Positions 9,888 to 20,095 of a stretch of DNA of 64,000 bases are shown here, one piece after another; positions within the stretch are counted from its first letter, which is position 1; each line of letters opens with the position of its first letter. A program made the translations under genes and the position numbers. The notes below the pieces were generated by a model. It saw only the letters and a list, made by a program, of their open reading frames with translations, was not told where the DNA came from and ran no database searches. The stretch comes from Carpediemonas membranifera (taxonomy: Eukaryota > Fornicata): positions 124,001 to 188,000 of the forward strand of contig JAHDYR010000024.1 in the NCBI GenBank assembly GCA_019828565.1. The letters run 5' to 3'.

Positions 9888-10203
9888 ATATGGATTTCCT
9901 TGACCTTATCCTTGCTCTGTCCTTGTCGCATGTCCTTTCTTTCTTATTTCTGGTCTGTCCTTCCTGTTCTTTCCTTGCAGTCGTTCCTTCCCTTGCTTTG
10001 GTTCCTGGCTACCGGGATACGTGGGGCCTTTCCTCACTGATCCCAGGAGCTTAGCACCAGCGAGGGTGGTCCATGGCTGATTCCTTGTCCATCCCTTCCC
10101 GGTCCTGGAGTCAGGGGTTCATGACATGCTTCTATTCCACCTTGAAGCTGTTGTAAACCTTTGCCAGTTCCCGTAGTCCTGCCGTGAGGCCTTCCCAAAT
10201 GTC
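9888..10203 (-). repeat. LINE A duplicated 3' segment, copy R1
   Basis: About 316 bp, nearly identical to 10962-11278 in the same orientation. In element sense it starts with the last codons of the LINE C-terminal domain (DIWEGLTAGLRELAKVYNSF) and continues into the 3'UTR, including the conserved stem-loop at ~10006-10050. Confidence 0.85.
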
Positions 10204-11005
10204 CTCCGAGCCCCATATTATTAGTTGCTGTAATTCTAGGATGGGTCTTTCCTGGTACCATTCGCCCTGGGGGCCCTGCCTTACTTCCAAGTCCTTAGTT
10301 TTGTGCTTCGCTGCTGTCCACAGCTTTGTCCAAGCTTCTCCCCTGTCTACTGCCGGGCATTCACAGATTATGTGCGCTGCCGATCCTAGCCTCTGGCCCT
10401 CTGCCCACTCCCTGATCATTTCCTGCTTCCTTGCTGGTCCTGGCTTTTCCCTAATGATCCTGTAGAACAGGCTCACCTCCGACTCCTCCGAGCATAGGGG
10501 GCATAGTCTGCTAATTTCTCTCTTCAGGTCAGCGCCTTGGGCCAGCTCTGTGATGGCTCTCATAGGGCCCTCCCCTCTCTCTGCCGACGATGGGGATGGG
10601 CTGACATTGGCTGCAATGGATACAATTCTCTTCCATTCCGCCCTGCTTTTGCCCCTTCCCAGCCTTTCGGTCTACCGTAGGCTTACCTTGCAGACACTTG
10701 CTTAATTTCCTTGTCCCCATGATTTCCATTAGTCCTAGTGCCGTACGGCTTTTGCACCGCTTCATCCACCCCCTCCTGATCGTTTCCATGCCATAATCCA
10801 GTAGCGCTGGTTTAGGGGCTCCCTCTCTGGTGCCCTCCAGTAGATGCTGCACTCTCTCCCTAGCTTCCCACATAACCGTGCCCCGCCCCCATTCTCTGTT
10901 TCTGACTGGTATATCCTGGTCCCTGTAGTTGACTATCCTTTTGACTGCCAGCCATTCCATAATATGGATTTCCTTGACCTTATCCTTGCTCTGTCCTTGT
11001 TGCAT
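10132..11005 (-). pseudogene. LINE A C-terminal region (post-RT zinc-finger part)
   Basis: Two overlapping frames together give the tail of a LINE ORF2. The first reads IMEWLAVKRIVNYRDQDIPV... through about 11005-10570. The second (10563-10132) has CPLC, then AAHIICECPAV, a Cys/His-rich C-terminal motif, then GPQGEWYQERPILEL and the stop. The second frame matches the equivalent LINE B tail (GPDGEWYNSRAILEL). A frame shift separates the two. The RT core that should precede it is missing. Confidence 0.65.
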
Positions 11006-11278
11006 GTCCTTTCTTTCTTATTTCTGGTCTGTCCTTCCTGTTAATTCCTTGCAGTCGTTCCTTCCCTTGCTTTGGTTCCTGGCTACCGGGATACGTGGGG
11101 CCTTTCCTCACTGATCCCAGGAGCTTAGCACCCAGCGAGGGTGGTCCATGGCTGATTCCTTGTCCATCCCTTCCCGGTCCTGGAGTCAGGGGTTCATGAC
11201 ATGCTTCTATTCCACCTTGAAGCTGTTGTAAACCTTTGCCAGTTCCCGTAGTCCTGCCGTGAGGCCTTCCCAAATGTC
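10962..11278 (-). repeat. LINE A duplicated 3' segment, copy R2
   Basis: Second copy of the 316-bp segment. Here DIWEGLTAG follows directly on the EEP linker (...RTPWTEI), so the whole RT region is bypassed. Confidence 0.85.
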
Positions 11279-11424
11279 TATTTCTGTCCATGGGGTTCGC
11301 TGGAGTTCGCTCCACACTCCGTTCCCGAACACTTTGTCCCTTGCCTTTGCTCCCCTGTTGTTCACTGGGTCGCCCATGCATGCTCTTATAGTCTCTTCCC
11401 ATTGGTCCGAGCTCTTGATCCTGT

Positions 11425-12324
11425 TCAGCTTTGAGACTGTGACTGGCCCCTCCTTCTTTTCATGGGCCAGGTGTGCACCTCGGGTATGGCCAGAGCCACG
11501 TCTCGCTCACTTCTGCCATAGTACCGTTGTTCCTTCCATGCTAGTGTGATTCCATTGTGTGCTGAGCCCCATACCCCGACCTTCTGAGACTCTACCACCT
11601 CAATCTCCGCCCCCTGGATTCCTGGTGTTGTCACTGCAAAGTCCGGGGTTGATGTTCCTGATGTGAGCGTCCCAGACTTGGGTATGATGGCTTTGAGCCT
11701 GTGCTTCTCCATCATATCCTTCCACCGGGTGGATCTTTCCATCTGGCCTGGGTCGATGTTCCAGTCTCCCATAATTATGGCCTCCATGCTCCCTTTCATG
11801 TCCATGATCTTCTGTATAGTGTCCCTGAATCCATCCTTCTCCTGCTTGCTGTGGCCGGATGGAGGGCCATACACGTTGATGACTAGTATGTCCCTGCCGG
11901 TTCTCATTATGCTGGCTTGCACTCTTCCCGATAGGCTGTCCGTTATGCCGATGTCCCACTTTGCAGTTGCGTGTGGGCTCACTCTCGTGCCGATGCCTTC
12001 CCTTGTTCCCTTCCATCTTGGCGCAGGTTCGTCATTGCCTGCTATGCCTAGTTGTCGGTTGATGCGGTGCTGACTTTTGACATCCGCCTTTCGTTTTTCG
12101 TTGGCTAAGACCAGGTCCTCTTCCGTCTCCCTCCCTGCTAGTGCGTAGTCAAGGTCCATGAAGCAATGAACCCTCGTATTCGCCGTTCTCCATGTCTCTT
12201 GTATGAGTACTGCCTCTATGTCCTTCAACCTTAGCTGAATCGCCGTTGCCATAGACGCCGTGAAGTCCTTTCCTCTTCCTATGTGTCCCTCTGTGTTCAG
12301 ACTAAGTATCTTGTAGGTTACCAT
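11425..12324 (-). CDS. LINE A endonuclease (EEP/APE-like) domain
   Basis: Start of ORF2: an apurinic-endonuclease-like nuclease that nicks target DNA for target-primed reverse transcription. Motifs in order: KILSLNTEGH near the N-terminus, AVLIQETW (metal-binding Glu), DILVINVYGPPSG, AIIMGDWNIDPG (catalytic Asp-Asn), SGTSTPDFAVT, and GSAHNGITLAW at the place of the usual S-D-H; the Asp is replaced, so activity is doubtful. The frame ends in a low-complexity artefact after a 1-nt shift; another frame continues (GPVTVSKLNRIKSSDQWEET) toward copy R2. The ATG follows a ~330-bp gap after ORF1. Confidence 0.85.
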   Translation of the reverse strand: MVTYKILSLNTEGHIGRGKDFTASMATAIQLRLKDIEAVLIQETWRTANTRVHCFMDLDYALAGRETEEDLVLANEKRKADVKSQHRINRQLGIAGNDEPAPRWKGTREGIGTRVSPHATAKWDIGITDSLSGRVQASIMRTGRDILVINVYGPPSGHSKQEKDGFRDTIQKIMDMKGSMEAIIMGDWNIDPGQMERSTRWKDMMEKHRLKAIIPKSGTLTSGTSTPDFAVTTPGIQGAEIEVVESQKVGVWGSAHNGITLAWKEQRYYGRSERDVALAIPEVHTWPMKRRRGQSQSQS

Positions 12325-12656
12325 TGCCTTTGTCCTGTTTCCTTATCCTGCGAATTCCCAGAATTTGGGAGCCCCAGCTTCCCGCTCCTCTCCTGCTATC
12401 CTTGTCCTAACAAGGGGCCTAGATGCCGGTCTCGGTGACCCTTGTCAGGCCAACCTTGTTACCACCTGGTGACCTTCCATTCTTCGGGCAGGGTACTTAG
12501 GAGGGGGACGATATGACGTGACCCCCCCTTTGGCTGCCGCTACAGCCTACCGGCAGTGCATTTCAGCTAATGCCGGGCCCTGGGTGGGAGCCAGGGCTTG
12601 TGAATTATAAAGAAAATGTTGCTTGTTCCTTGAAAGAATACTGCTTTACCATGTCC

Positions 12657-13917
12657 TTACTCCTCCTCCGTGGACTCCCCACTGCCGCTGCAGCTGTCCT
12701 CGGCCTGACTCACTTGCTGTCCTTGTAGACTCTGCATTACCGTGATGAACTGGGTCATCAGGTCCATGGGTGAGATCTGCTTGGCCTTCTTAGCCTTCTT
12801 GTGCTTGTGCCGGGGGATCGTGGGCTTCTCCTTGCTGGGCTTAGTCGCGACGCCGGAGAGCACCAACCTTCCGTGGCCTTGCTCTTGCATGAGTCGGGCA
12901 GCCTTGAGCGCTGAGATCTCTTGTTGCGCCTCTGCCAACTGCTTTCGGAGCCGCAGCTTCTCCGAGTCCATGCCGGTTGCCTGTCTGCTTCCAGACTCCC
13001 AGTCCATGTCCTCTTCGTGCCTGCTTCTCTTTCCGCTGTCCGAGTCCATGATCCTACTCGTGCTGCCCTCCTTGCGCTTGAGCGTCGTGGAGGAAGAGTG
13101 ATCCTTGCTGTTGTCCATGCCTCCCTCTGAGCCTCTACCGGCCCAGGTGTTCCCGCTGAACGAGCCTCTCATCTGCGTTCCCGTGTTGTCCTGTCTCTCC
13201 CTGTCGTCTCCTCCGTGGTTACGATCCGAGGTCCTGTTCATGTTACCAGCTCTGTCGCCGGTTCTGTCGTCAGCTCTGACACCAGCTCTACCGCCGGCTC
13301 CGTGTCCTACCCTTCTGTCCTCTTCCCTGTCTCCATGCTGGTCGTGATGTCCTTGATCCGCGTCCTGGCCGAAGTGCCTGCCCACCATCCTGGTGCTAAT
13401 CCGCCTCGCCTTTTCCTCCAGGCCGTTGTCGAAGAACCTACTTTGGTATGGCTGTTCGGACTTTCCGTCGATGGTGGGGACATACGTGATGCCTGGGACA
13501 TTGACTGTGTTGGCTCTGGGCTCGTCCGGGATAGCTGCCGAGACTAGTCTGGCCCCTTCCTTGCGCATGCGGCTTAGGATGGTCCCAGCCTCGCTGACCC
13601 TGACCATGCCCCCAGTCTCTCGGGATGAAGCTCGCCCCTAGGGTGATCCTACCCCTGTTCCTGGGGGCCTTGACGTTGACTATGACCTTCTCATAGTCCC
13701 TGAGGCTCTCTGCTAGGTCGTCGCAGCCCCAGACTCCTTGATGAGCCGTAGCCTCCTTCGAGGGCCACCACTCGTATAGCATGGCCATGGTTATGATGTC
13801 CTCCTCCCTTGCTGCCCCTAGGCCCTTCCTGACGCGTACCATGCGGAGCTGGTTAGCCGTGGCTCTTTCCATGATGGTCCATAGCGGGCTTCTCTCCAGT
13901 ACACCTTCGTTGTCCAT
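12657..13917 (-). pseudogene. LINE A ORF1, C-terminal gag-like portion
   Basis: Two overlapping frames (13917-13438 and 13607-12657) belong to one protein broken near 13610. The first part is mixed (TIMERATANQLRMVRVRKG, MLYEWWPSKEATA). The second has an RGD/H-rich hydrophilic stretch, a predicted coiled coil (KLRLRKQLAEAQQEISALKA), a basic patch (PRHKHKKAKKAKQ) and an acidic tail (GSGESTEEE). Such coiled, basic ORF1 proteins bind the LINE RNA; this role is inferred from position and composition only. Confidence 0.6.
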
Positions 13918-15311
13918 GATTGTGAGGGGGCCAGTAAGATGCCCTTCATGCCCAACAGAACCTCCCCGAACCCGAAGCCGATGCCGAAGCGGTGTCCGTT
14001 GTCCGGGACTACGAGGATCCTGTCGCCGACTTCCCTGCTGACGTCCCTTGCGTCCCCGATCGGGTACGTGCCGAAGATCTCAAAGGTGTCCCTCCTTGTC
14101 GCGAATTCCGGGCCTCCCATGATATCCATGCCCGGCTCCGCCTTCCCGACTGCTTCCATGGTCTTGTCGAGTGCCTTACCCATGTAGTGGTAGACGTCTG
14201 GGGTGCTCATCCTCTCCTTGCATAGGGCCCTGATCCTGGCTGTGAAGACTACTGTATCCGCCAACCCACAGTGGTAGCAACCCGCGGTGTGTCTGTGGTA
14301 CGGACAGACTCCCTTGGGCTCGCTCCTGTTCTGCCATCCATTTGACCATGTTGTTACTGCTTCCAGGTAGTTGGCCTTGTCGAGGTTGTCCCTGAGGTTT
14401 TGGCCAGCCTCCTCCTTGCCGTTGTTCTCCAGGATCTCTGGTAGCTTCTTCTCGTCCACCAGCCTAGCTTGGAAGAATTCCCTGGTTCCTTGCTCCAGTC
14501 CATTTGTGGGGTTCGTGAGGAGGAAGCTTTCCATCTCCACCCCCTTTGCATACATGATTATCTTCCAACCCTCCGACCTTTCGATCCTTGCCAGCTGAGC
14601 CGCCAGGCGGTTGGCCCAGTCCCTGAAAGTATGTATGTGCTTCTCATACTCGATCGGCGGCCGCCCCGTCCCGACCTCCACGAAGGTGGCCGGCGGCAGC
14701 CCCGTCACTGCCCATGCCGTGTACCTCGCTTGGTCCATGCTTGCTGCCGGTATGTCCTGGTAATACAGGCCATGCCCGTGTCCAAGAATGTCCCCAGTGC
14801 TGAGGTCAAAGAGTACGATCCCGCCCTCAACCGGGATGGCAGGGATCCCTGCCTTCTTGACGCCAGGGTCTGCGCACTCGAAGTCGATGGCTCCGATCAC
14901 CAGTCGTTTCTCCTTGTCCTTTCTAGGCATCCTCGGCGGCTGGCTGCTGACCTTGTTTGAGTCGACCTCCTCGTCCTGGTCGATCTTGCCTTGGTTGGCC
15001 CCGACCATGTCCTTGTTCACTTCCAGGAGGCTGTCGTCGAGGCTTCTTCTGCCGGGCATGGTGGCCTGCTGGCGTCGTTCCTCCTTGTCCTTGACATGTT
15101 GCTCCTCGTCTCCGTCGATGACCGTGCTAGCGGACGACCTGTCCAGATCGGCATGTTCGTCCCTATTGCTGCGGACCGAGGTGGCCTTGAGCACTTCCAG
15201 CCTCACCTTCCGGAACGGCGGCTCGTTGCTAAGGGGGTCTCCTCCCCTTCGCCCAGGATATTGGTTCTGCCCTTCAGGTAGATCCCTGACTTGTTCCATG
15301 CTGCCTGCCAT
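13818..15311 (-). CDS. LINE A ORF1 segment with DEDDh exonuclease-like domain
   Basis: 497-codon open frame. N-terminal ~130 residues are charged linker. A domain then begins with VIGAIDFECADPG (D-x-E, ExoI-like, ~14883), followed by GGIVLFDLSTGDIL, LPPATFVEVGTG, an IIMYAKGVEMESFLL segment at the place of the ExoII motif, and CPYH-x6-CYHCGLADTVVF (~14256-14310), where H-x4-D matches the ExoIII motif of DnaQ-type enzymes and the Cys/His residues suggest a zinc site. The same signature occurs in LINE B and LINE C here. Maelstrom-like folds use comparable C/H ligands; that link is inference. The frame joins the upstream ORF near 15300 and the downstream ORF near 13930 by single-base shifts. Confidence 0.7.
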   Translation of the reverse strand: MAGSMEQVRDLPEGQNQYPGRRGGDPLSNEPPFRKVRLEVLKATSVRSNRDEHADLDRSSASTVIDGDEEQHVKDKEERRQQATMPGRRSLDDSLLEVNKDMVGANQGKIDQDEEVDSNKVSSQPPRMPRKDKEKRLVIGAIDFECADPGVKKAGIPAIPVEGGIVLFDLSTGDILGHGHGLYYQDIPAASMDQARYTAWAVTGLPPATFVEVGTGRPPIEYEKHIHTFRDWANRLAAQLARIERSEGWKIIMYAKGVEMESFLLTNPTNGLEQGTREFFQARLVDEKKLPEILENNGKEEAGQNLRDNLDKANYLEAVTTWSNGWQNRSEPKGVCPYHRHTAGCYHCGLADTVVFTARIRALCKERMSTPDVYHYMGKALDKTMEAVGKAEPGMDIMGGPEFATRRDTFEIFGTYPIGDARDVSREVGDRILVVPDNGHRFGIGFGFGEVLLGMKGILLAPSQSWTTKVYWREARYGPSWKEPRLTSSAWYASGRA

Positions 15312-16159
15312 ATGGCCGGGGCCTCCGGTGCCTGAAGCCTGAGGATGTCCCTAGCCTCCTCCATGAAGCGGCTGATGGACCATGCTGACGTGTCGCTTAG
15401 CTCTAGGATGACCCTGTACTTGCCGTCCTCTTGCTCGTAGGCCACTCTGGTGACCGGGCCTTGGTTTGCCGGATCCCATACCTTGTCGTAAGGCACGCCT
15501 TCTACGGCCTCGTCTCCATGAGCCCCTGATACCAGTATGAACGACCCTTCGGCCTTCTTGACGCTGTCCCTGTCTACATCCCATTCGATGGGCCCATCTT
15601 CCTTCGGCTTGAGGATCGCCGTCTCGATGTCCTTCTCAGATGGCCATCTTGCCATGCCAGTGAAGCCCGCTTTCAGCGTCTTGGGCTCCAGTGCCTGTGC
15701 CATGTCCTTTGCTTCCTCGTCTCTGGGGTTGAGCGCCTCTGTGAGCATGTAGAAAAGGTCGCGGAGGCCGTGGATGCCGCATGGGTTCCTGAGGATGATG
15801 TCCTTGTTGTCAGTGACGCCGGTTGCGAAGAGGATGCGTCTGGCGTTCATGATTACTTCCTTGCGTCCTTTGGAGTTCGCATTGAGCGACTTTCCTGTAA
15901 ACTTGCCTGTTCTACGAAGAAGTAGAGTCCTTGAATCGTTCCTTTCAGCGAGGAAGCTGTCCAGTAGTTCCCTGATGTCCTCCCACTGCTTCTGCGTGGA
16001 ATCCCTGATCCTTGTCGGTATTTCTACCTGCATTGTTGAGTGCAAAATTTCTCCCCTTTTCCTAGTCCATAAACTGGGTCGGAATTTTTGGGTCCGAAAG
16101 TCGGGCCACATGTACATATCCGGGTGAGGTCTCCGTCCAGGCCTTCCAGTTTCTCCCAT
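15203..16159 (-). CDS. LINE A ORF1, N-terminal part, unknown function
   Basis: 318-codon frame at the 5' side of LINE A. Contains KQWEDIRELLDSFLAERND, a region with IVLRNPCGIHGLRDLFYML-like hydrophobic pattern, and RFMEEARDILRLQAPEAPAI near the end. A loosely similar arrangement is present in LINE B (EEWQKVRRAADSILAKCNN). Probably the first portion of ORF1, shifted by one base relative to the exonuclease-like frame. No known domain recognised. Confidence 0.55.
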   Translation of the reverse strand: MGETGRPGRRPHPDMYMWPDFRTQKFRPSLWTRKRGEILHSTMQVEIPTRIRDSTQKQWEDIRELLDSFLAERNDSRTLLLRRTGKFTGKSLNANSKGRKEVIMNARRILFATGVTDNKDIILRNPCGIHGLRDLFYMLTEALNPRDEEAKDMAQALEPKTLKAGFTGMARWPSEKDIETAILKPKEDGPIEWDVDRDSVKKAEGSFILVSGAHGDEAVEGVPYDKVWDPANQGPVTRVAYEQEDGKYRVILELSDTSAWSISRFMEEARDILRLQAPEAPAIWQAAWNKSGIYLKGRTNILGEGEETPLATSRRSGR

Positions 16160-16632
16160 TGTCCATGCTCCGAACTATATAGGCCATTCTTTCAAAAAGG
16201 CGCGGTCCTAAAAATGCGTCGCCCTTTTCTGAGTAGCGGGGCCTTTCTGTGTAGTTGTTGTTGCTTTGTTCGTAGTCTCCTTTTAGCCTCTATCGACGGC
16301 CCCTGTTTCCCTTTTGTGCTGCCCTTCCTTCCTTGTGGTCTTGACAAAACCATGTAGCCGCCGGTGCTAGCACTGGCCCTCGACGGTTGTTTTCCTTTTC
16401 CTTGTAAACATACGTTCCATGAAGACACTTTGATTCCTTGGTATGGGCGTGGAGCTCCCACTCGCGCCCAGCGGTATGCCCTGATAGCAACCCTTGAATG
16501 TTCAGACAGGAGGCCAAGGCCGCTCCTTCTGAGCTCCATGGGGCACTGCCCTATCCATATAGGCCAGGCCTGTTGGTCCTTGTCCATCCATGATCGAAGT
16601 GTTTCCACTTTGCTGAAATCATTGGTGAACTT

Positions 16633-16645
16633 GGAACATGTGGGG
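16633..16645. repeat. LINE A target-site duplication (5' side)
   Basis: GGAACATGTGGGG, pair of 9208-9220. Confidence 0.85.
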
Positions 16646-16713
16646 GGAAAACACCTCCCGCCGGTTCCAGGAATGTTCCGCCCTGTGCCTTGTCTTCACC
16701 CAGGGCTTTCCTC

Positions 16714-17233
16714 CTAGGGGTCTGGGCCTGTTCTGAGGTTCATGAGGGCCTTTTTCCCGCATAATAGACCCTCCTTCACTGTTTCATCCTCCTGTTGCAG
16801 TAGCCAGTGGAGCTCCAATATGGCCCTGGAGTTATACCACTCCCCATCTGGGCCGTGCCGCAGCCTACTTGCCATGGTGTGTGTTGCCGCAGCTTCCCAG
16901 CACTGCTCCCACCCACTTGGGCGGCCGACGCCCTGGCACTCCGCTATGATGTGGCTTTGTGTTCCTAGCGGTTGGTCTTCCAGCCACCCGGCTACTGCCA
17001 CTAGCGCCTGCGCCTGGGGGGGGGTATAGTTGGAGGTAGTTGATCAATTCGCGTTCGGCTGCGAGTGTGCATATCGGGCATATTCTTTGGATACGGTCGC
17101 AGAGCATTTCCTGCCCAGGGTACCTCCTGCTTATGATGAGCGCGGCTCCTCGAGTTGTGTGGCTGTTGCTAGCGGAGGGGAGCGTGTTGGAGGCTGTTGC
17201 AACTACCCTCTTCAGCTCCCTCCTGAGCATCAT
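16714..17233 (-). pseudogene. LINE B ORF2 C-terminal domain
   Basis: Two overlapping frames (17233-16865 and 17001-16714). The second gives GWLEDQPLGTQSHIIAECQG, then GPDGEWYNSRAILELHWLL and the stop, matching the LINE A tail. The first gives RIQRICPICTLAAERELINY, the CPIC half of the C-terminal zinc motif. A 1-nt shift, at a run of eight or nine Gs near 17018, separates the Cys half from the His-Cys half. Confidence 0.65.
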
Positions 17234-18070
17234 CTCCCCTCTGATAATCTTTTGGTTTCTTGGGTGCTCTCCCGCCTGCCATTGTTTGCATTGCCTCCGC
17301 AGCTAGCACTTCGGCGGCCGCCTTGGCTGTTCGGCTACCTTTGGTGGCGATGTCTCGTGCTGTCATCTTCCATCCCCCGGCTATTGCTCTGGGTCTGGGT
17401 CCGTGAAGGTCGCTAGGGGCCAGATCTAGTACGTTGTCTGCCCACTTGTTCAGCTTTCCGATAACGGACTTGGGGTTCGCTCTTCCCCAGTCGAAGTCCG
17501 CTAGGGGCGATGGGCGGTCAGGGTCCCGGGCCGATTCGCGGATTCTAACCGCTCTTACACCCATGTCCGCTTCCCAGCACATCCATCCCATCATCAGGCG
17601 GGCGACACCCCTCCACCGGGTCCGGTTCCCGCCATGAGTCCTCGCCAGTCGTTCCAAAGCCTTCTGCCTCCTGGGACTTGGCCCCAGATTTCGATTCCGA
17701 ATTCGATCTTTGGCCATAGGAAGGTGCGGAGGATGGACTCGGAGACAGCCGCGGGCGTGGAGCCTTTAGTCCATCCCACTCTCCGGGCGAGGGCGATGTA
17801 CTTGTTCGACTGTTCTCTTTTCTTTGCGATGCATGCGCTGAGCGGATGAGGGCCACTTGCTATCCAGAGTCCCAAGTATCGGCCTGACTCCGCTGCTCGG
17901 GTGGCCTCCCCTTGAATTCGCACTTCCGCATTTGGATTGGTACTTATGACGATGTTCTTTCCTGGGCTGATACACAGCTTGTGTGCCACTATCACTTCCA
18001 CCATTGCGGCGGTGAGGGACTCCGCATCATTTTCTTTCTTTGCCGAGATGCTCGTATCGTCTACGAACAT
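17169..18070 (-). pseudogene. LINE B reverse transcriptase, palm-thumb part
   Basis: Opens with MFVDDTSISAKK, the catalytic Y/F-x-DD box, then KLCISPGKNIVISTNP, GRYLGLWIASG (RT motif with LG) and IEFGIEIWGQVPGG. A further shift near 17620 leads to ARLMMGWMCWEADMGVRAVR in the next frame. The upstream frame stops three bases before this one; a 1-base shift in NGIIAMFVDD is the break. Polymerase for target-primed reverse transcription, now inactive. Confidence 0.8.
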
Positions 18071-18072
18071 TG

Positions 18073-19044
18073 CTATGATGCCATTCCCGGGTCTGTGGTG
18101 GGTGGGGGAAGCTTCGGGTCTGGTATCTCGCCGTACTGTATTCTGAGTGACGCCTGGCTAATCCAGTTGGCCGTAAATAGTATGAATAGGGTGGGGGCGA
18201 CCACGCAACCTTGCTTGACTCCTAGGTTCGTTTCGGACCATAGGTCGGATCCCCTTACCGCAATGTAGGTCCTCTCCATTGTGCTTTGTACTGCTCTGAC
18301 TAGGTGGGGGTGTACACCCATATTGATCAGCTTGCTGACTAGGATGTCCCTGGGAACCGTGTCGTACGCCTTTGCAATGTCGAGCAGCACGCTGGTCCGG
18401 TCTCCTTCTTGGTGCAGTTGGGTTAGGAGGGCGATGTGGTCTATGACTGTCTTTCCCTTCATGAAGCCGATCTGCTCTCTGGGGGTGTGCCTCTCAACTG
18501 TTGGTTTGAGCCTCCATTTGAGTACCTTCCCATATGCTCGGTAGAGGAGGGGGGTGAGTGAGATGGGTCGGTAGGATCCTGGCAGTAGCTTATCTTTCCC
18601 TACTTTGTGTATCGGGGAGATGGAGGCGTACTTCCACGTGGTGGGTAGTTCCCCAGACTCGTATACTTTCTGGAAGAGGCATGTGATTGCCCTGTAGGCC
18701 GCCTGGGGGAGGTCTCTCAGACATTCGCCCGTGATACCATCCGGGCCTCCTGCCGATGATTTCTTCAGGGACTTGATGGCGGCCGTGACCTCCTCCTCCG
18801 TGGGGGGTTGATCAGTTGTTTGGGCCGCCGGGATCTGGTCCCAACTAGGTGCTATGCCACTACTGACTTGGGCGTATTGCCTCTGCAGCTCCCTAGCTAT
18901 CTCGTTTTCCCTTGTTAAGATCGACCTCTTTCCTCTGAGCATCGCCGGTAGCCCTGCGTGTTGTTTCTCGTTCCAGAACCTGTGGACCTGGTTTGCTATG
19001 ACCTTCTTGGTGGTCTTATACCCTGCCCTTGCGCTGTTTTCCAC
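18073..19044 (-). pseudogene. LINE B reverse transcriptase, fingers-palm part
   Basis: Typical LINE RT blocks: EEEVTAAIKSLKKSSAGGPD, WKYASISPIHKVGKDK, YRPISLTPLLYRAYGKVLKW, PREQIGFMKGKTVIDHI, SVLLDIAKAYDTVPRDILV (motif A with D), LGVKQGCVVAPTLF (motif B). The protein stops one base-shift before FVDD. Preceded by a helical linker (HRFWNEKQHAGLPAMLRGKR). Most similar in style to CR1/Jockey-group LINE RTs; the exact clade cannot be set by eye. Confidence 0.85.
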
Positions 19045-19142
19045 CTGCTGCGTCCACTCCTCCTTGAAGCTTTTCCATGACTTCTGGAGCTCGTTGTTCA
19101 GGGTCCGCTTGATTTCCGCGGCCCCCGCTTTGTTCCATCGGG

Positions 19143-20095
19143 CTAGGATGAGTTGCTTCCATACGTTCTCCGGGATCCTTTTTGCGATCTCCCTGGTCTG
19201 ACGTTCCTAGCGGAAGTTTGAAATCCCACCGATAAGAGTTCCCGTATTTGGTACTCGATTGTATCTACATGGAGCTCCACATCGGGTTGCGGCCATTCCC
19301 TTGCCCTTTCCCCGTTGCGCTCTGGGAGGACATTCCAGGTGGTTGTTCCTGGGATTTCCAGCTTGGGTTTGGCCGGTTGTTTCTTCCAATGCGGTTCGTC
19401 CCAGGTTAGCTCCACTGCCCTATGGGGGAGCCCCAATGCCCCATCTCAGCTTTGTCAATGACTCTAGCTTTGGCCCTCGTGATCCCCCCAGATACAGCTG
19501 CATAATCCAGCGTCGAGGTGGTATTCCCACTCATGTATGTGTGAGACGAGGGAAAACTAGGTCTAGATTGTTTCGCTGTAGTGTGGCGCTGGTGGCATGG
19601 CGCAGGCTCCGCGGGTCACGGTTCCAGTCCCCCATGATGATTATCTCGAAGCCGTGGTACTCTCTGACGATGTTTTCCAGCTGTTGGTCGAAGCGGTCTA
19701 GCTCCCGCTGCGCTGCGGTCACTTGGAGGGGCGTATATGTTGATGACTGCGATAGCCCTTGAGGTTTCGAGGATGCTAACTTGAACTCGGGGGTTCGTGC
19801 CGTCAGATACTCCTACATCCCAGGTTGCCTGTGAATGTGGGCTGATCACCGTGGCTACGCCTAGGTTAATCTTGCCCTTTCGAGCCTTGATGGGTTTGGC
19901 GTGCCCTGCACATGCGTATTGTAGGTCCGCCCAACAGGGGACTACGGAGTTACCGTACCTGAATGTTTCCTGCAAGAGGAGGGCGTCCGGGCTCGTGTGC
20001 TTGCGAAGCGCTACCGCTATAGATCCGCTGTAGTCTTCATTGCCCGTTAAGTGTCCTTGGCTGTTAAGGGAGACTATTCGAATTCAGGTTGTTAC
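19143..20095 (-). pseudogene. LINE B endonuclease (EEP) domain, frameshifted
   Basis: Three frames share one EEP domain. 19975-19616 has LLLQETF just upstream, then TWDVGVSDGTNPRVQ and AIAVINIYAPPSD. 19722-19531 has FEIIIMGDWNRDPRSL with the catalytic Asp-Asn. 19436-19143 has GLPHRAVELTWDEPHWKKQ, the degenerate SDH region, leading to the linker VDTIEYQIRELL. Two single-base shifts separate them. Same domain order as LINE A. Confidence 0.75.

Larger units (their letters stand above)
9221..16632 (-). mobile_element. LINE A, non-LTR retrotransposon inserted in LINE B 3'UTR
   Basis: 7.4-kb insertion with a 13-bp duplication and (TTTC)n tail. It keeps ORF1 (unknown N-terminus, DEDDh-like domain, gag-like basic/coiled region) and the EEP domain. 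The reverse-transcriptase core is absent, and the 3' portion is rearranged, with a ~316-bp segment present twice (9888-10203 and 10962-11278). Same orientation as its host LINE B and a related but clearly distinct family. Confidence 0.85.
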
